Source: Acidiluteibacter sp965660325 (lineage in GTDB: Bacteria; Bacteroidota; Bacteroidia; Flavobacteriales_E; Vicingaceae). Taken from it: a stretch of DNA of 16,110 nt. Both the position numbers and the translations under genes were made by a program. The notes under the pieces were generated by a model. That model worked only from the letters and a program-made list of their open reading frames with translations. It had not been told where the DNA came from and made no database searches. Each line of letters begins with the position of its first letter. Position 1 is the stretch's first letter. Positions 13,642 through 16,110 of the stretch are shown piece by piece. The stretch lies in the NCBI GenBank assembly GCA_965660325.1, contig CBFHZL010000060.1, positions 1-16,110 on the forward strand, in the 5' to 3' direction.

Positions 13642-16110
13642 TTATTTCTTCGCTTCTCTTTTCCAAGTTTCCTCATCAATATTCACTCCATTCTTGTTGT
13701 AGAAAATAGCTCCCCAAGAATAGAATGTTTTCTCATAAATATCCACTTGAGTACCTTCTACAACAATACGGCGAATAGTAGTGCTATTGCTATCTCCATC
13801 TATTATCTCTTCAGTTACCCCTTGAGGATACTTATTTGCTAAATCAGCATCATTACGTTTTCGTTTTTCGCCGGTGTAATAAGCATCGGTATTAATCGAC
13901 TCTTTTGCACTATTTCTAGCCTGAGCTTCTTCTTCAATTGACTGTTGAAAAGCAGCAGTATTCTGACTAAACTCAATGCCTTTTTGTGAAATATCTTCGT
14001 TATACTTCTCTTGTACTTCAGCTTTCTGCTTCATCAACTCATTAATCTTTTGCTGATTGGTAGCAATAATCTGATCTGCCTCTTTTTGGGTAGCTATTTG
14101 TCTATCAGTTATTGCTTTTGCTTGATCACCAGGATTAGCTGCTGTTTTTTCTAAGCGAGCTTTTGCTAATTGCGCTCTGTATGACTGTATTTTCTGATCG
14201 ATTTCAACCAATTGCGCCCGAGTAGCTGTAATTCGCTCTTGTTGCTCTTTTGTTAATGATGCTGTTTGAGCATCTTTTGCATCGGCCATTTGTTTTACTT
14301 TCTCGTAATTTGGAGTTAGCGTACGATAAGTATACCCTTCTTTCGTATCAGCGATATTTGCTTGAAGATCGTTTAAGTCCATCATTCTTTCCTCTCTGCT
14401 ACGTTGAGCAGAAACTGTTCTCCCCTCCTCTACTTTATCCATAGCGTCAGCCTGTTGGTTTACTGCTTCTAAATTTTGTAAGTATCGATCACTACTTACT
14501 GGCTTGTTCTCTTCAATACTTACACTTATATTATTCAAACGTTGGAGTGCCTTTTGACGCTCTGCCTCATCCTCTTCTACCTCTTTAGCTCTTCGTTCGG
14601 CCAATAGCTCAGCTTCTGTTTTCTTGGCTTCCGCTTTCTTACTACTTTTGTTGGCCCACATTTCTTTGTACATCGCCTCTATTTCAGCCTCACTCTTACC
14701 TGTAACGACAATTTTCTCTTTCTCACGTTTTGCTTGACGTTCTTTCTCAGCTAATGCACGCGCTTCAGCTTCCTTAGCCCTCCTCTCTGCGTCTATCTTA
14801 GCTTGCACTTGTTCTAATTTTTCTTGTGGGTAAGACTCATTGGGCTTAATTCTTAAAGCACCTTCGTAATCTCCTTTAGCAGCAAGATAATTACCATTCT
14901 TTAATGCATTGTCGGCCGACTGAATCATCGACTCATAAGCCAACTTATTCTCCTCAGCCTTTTTCTTTGCAGCCATCGCTTTATCTTTCTCTGCTGCTTT
15001 TTCAGCCAATAGCGATTTAATCTCCTCAATTCGTTCTTTTGGTAACGACTCGTTAGGTTTTAAAGCAGATGCAGACTCAAAAGCAACTAAGGCTGATTCA
15101 TATTTTTTTGCATCAAATGCAGCAATAGCTTCTTTTACAGCAGCAGCATAATCTTCATTAACTCTTGCTTGCTCAGCAGCTGCTGCTTTTTTCTTCTCTT
15201 TCTGACTCGCAATTAATTGAATTTGATCTTTAGGATACTGCTCATCCTTCACGGCTAAAGCTTCGTTGTACTTCTCTACCGCTTGATCAAACTCTTCTAA
15301 GGCATAAAACTGATCAGCCTTTGCGATAATATTCAAATACTTCGCCTTGGTTTCATAGGAGTTTTTCTCAGCAGCTAGTCGTTCCTCTTCGGCTTTAATT
15401 CTTTCAGAGATTTGATACTCTGCTTTTCGAATTTGTTCTTTTGGGTACTCATCATTAGGTTGTATGGTTAGTGCTTTTTTATACACGTCGATTGCCCCTT
15501 CAAAATCTTCTTTAACAAATAAGTTATTGGCAATCACAATCTGTTCTTGATACGCCTCCGCCAACTGGTTCTCTTTTTCATTTGCCAATCGAATTTCCTC
15601 AGCAGCATCGGCTAATTCTTTAAGCTTAGCATTCACTAACTCAACTTGCTTTTTTGGATAGTTCTCTTCTTTAATGGCTAGGGCTGCATTGTAGTCCTTC
15701 TTCGCTTTCTCCCATTTCTCTGCATCAAAAGCAGCATCAGCTGTTTTAATCAACGCTTGGTAATTCACTTCCATTTCAGCAGCGGCTTTTTCAGCAGCTT
15801 CCTTAGCAGCCTGCTCTCCTAAAAGGGCGTTGATTTCGTTCACTTTCGATTTTGGATAAGTCTCTTCAGGTTTCAATTCCGAAGCGGCCTTAAACTGTGT
15901 TATTGCATCTTGATATTTCTTGTTACTTAACGTTTTTTCAGCTTCAGCTATTTTAGCTTGGTAGTCCGCCTCTATTTTCGCTGCTTCTTCTGCTGCCGCT
16001 TGAGCACCCAATAGACTCGTAATCTCGGTAAGTTTTTCATCAGGATACGCTTCACTTGGCTTGATTGTTTTCGCCTCTTGGTAAGCTGATTTAGCTTCCT
16101 CGTAATTCTT
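13642..16110 (-). CDS. Large TPR-like repeat and coiled-coil protein, 5' end outside the window
   Basis: The frame is open to the right edge, giving 822 residues of a longer protein. The N-terminal part visible holds seven TPR-like units with consensus A-x-Y-x-x-A-x-x-x-Y-x-x-A-L-x-I-K-P-x-E-x-YP-K-x-x-I, the YP anchors 63-71 residues apart, separated by Ala/Glu/Lys-rich helices. After about residue 400 (counted from 16011) come long charged coiled coils (about 400-490 and 570-705). A small C-terminal domain follows (about 733-785) containing TIRRIVVEGTQVDIYEKTF and FYNKNGVNIDEETW, which I recall at the ends of other large Bacteroidetes proteins of unknown role. Any signal peptide or membrane anchor would be off the right edge. 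Its stop lies 1 bp before the binding-lipoprotein start, so the importer appears to share its transcript. Possible scaffold or envelope protein; function not known. Confidence 0.72.
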   Translation of the reverse strand, partial: KNYEEAKSAYQEAKTIKPSEAYPDEKLTEITSLLGAQAAAEEAAKIEADYQAKIAEAEKTLSNKKYQDAITQFKAASELKPEETYPKSKVNEINALLGEQAAKEAAEKAAAEMEVNYQALIKTADAAFDAEKWEKAKKDYNAALAIKEENYPKKQVELVNAKLKELADAAEEIRLANEKENQLAEAYQEQIVIANNLFVKEDFEGAIDVYKKALTIQPNDEYPKEQIRKAEYQISERIKAEEERLAAEKNSYETKAKYLNIIAKADQFYALEEFDQAVEKYNEALAVKDEQYPKDQIQLIASQKEKKKAAAAEQARVNEDYAAAVKEAIAAFDAKKYESALVAFESASALKPNESLPKERIEEIKSLLAEKAAEKDKAMAAKKKAEENKLAYESMIQSADNALKNGNYLAAKGDYEGALRIKPNESYPQEKLEQVQAKIDAERRAKEAEARALAEKERQAKREKEKIVVTGKSEAEIEAMYKEMWANKSSKKAEAKKTEAELLAERRAKEVEEDEAERQKALQRLNNISVSIEENKPVSSDRYLQNLEAVNQQADAMDKVEEGRTVSAQRSREERMMDLNDLQANIADTKEGYTYRTLTPNYEKVKQMADAKDAQTASLTKEQQERITATRAQLVEIDQKIQSYRAQLAKARLEKTAANPGDQAKAITDRQIATQKEADQIIATNQQKINELMKQKAEVQEKYNEDISQKGIEFSQNTAAFQQSIEEEAQARNSAKESINTDAYYTGEKRKRNDADLANKYPQGVTEEIIDGDSNSTTIRRIVVEGTQVDIYEKTFYSWGAIFYNKNGVNIDEETWKREAKK
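14814..16110 (-). repeat. Seven TPR-like coding repeats of about 190-213 bp
   Basis: The repeat anchor (Tyr-Pro, or Leu-Pro in one unit) is encoded with first codons at 16047, 15858, 15660, 15447, 15237, 15045 and 14832. The spacings are 63, 66, 71, 70, 64 and 71 codons. Repeats are diverged at DNA level, so they are old rather than recently amplified. More copies probably lie beyond the right edge. Confidence 0.8.

Overview
The window looks like chromosomal DNA from a member of the Bacteroidetes (Bacteroidota), probably a flavobacterium-like or Crocinitomix-like lineage. The support is AT-rich sequence, starts without Shine-Dalgarno motifs, several promoters of the Bacteroidetes TTG...TAnnTTTG type, and families typical of the phylum: a DUF4369/thioredoxin fusion, a membrane-anchored LytTR regulator, DUF4197, DUF1684 and an adhesin-like protein with the DxxSTTKGFLxPRM-type head segment. 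No rRNA, tRNA, CRISPR array, transposase or integrase is visible, and no gene-free stretch exceeds 300 bases. Nothing in base or codon use suggests recent transfer.

Layout, left to right. Positions 1-71 end with a strong hairpin that probably terminates a gene lying off the left edge. A DUF4197 lipoprotein (minus, 104-847) is divergent from a two-gene unit: a two-TM potassium-channel-like protein overlapping a membrane-anchored LytTR regulator (971-2264). A promoter near 2328-2358 then drives a polytopic DUF2306-like membrane protein and an outer-membrane barrel-type protein (2375-4280). Next come a secreted protein with a tail-fibre-like C-terminal domain and a DUF1684 protein, joined by an ATGA overlap (4408-5765). 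Peptide chain release factor 3 (prfC, 5876-7474) has its own promoter and converges, with a 4-bp overlap, on a membrane-anchored alpha/beta hydrolase (minus, 7471-8274).

The right half has two operons meeting tail to tail. The plus-strand operon (8455-10706) encodes a DUF4369/TlpA-like thioredoxin lipoprotein or secreted protein, a SCO1/SenC copper chaperone and a tiny very basic lipoprotein. All three reading frames overlap, which suggests a module for thiol reduction and copper delivery in the cell envelope, plausibly for cytochrome oxidase assembly. The minus-strand operon (16110 down to 10696) begins outside the window with a large protein of TPR-like repeats and coiled coils. It is followed, with gaps of 0-1 bp, by the binding lipoprotein, permease and ATPase of a FecBCD/BtuFCD-type importer for a metal chelate (siderophore, haem or cobalamin).

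The most noteworthy points are the overlapping channel/LytTR pair, the tail-fibre-like domain coupled to DUF1684, the translationally coupled TlpA-like/SCO/lipoprotein trio, and the repeat protein sharing a transcript with the importer. All family calls come from motif recognition by eye, with no database search.
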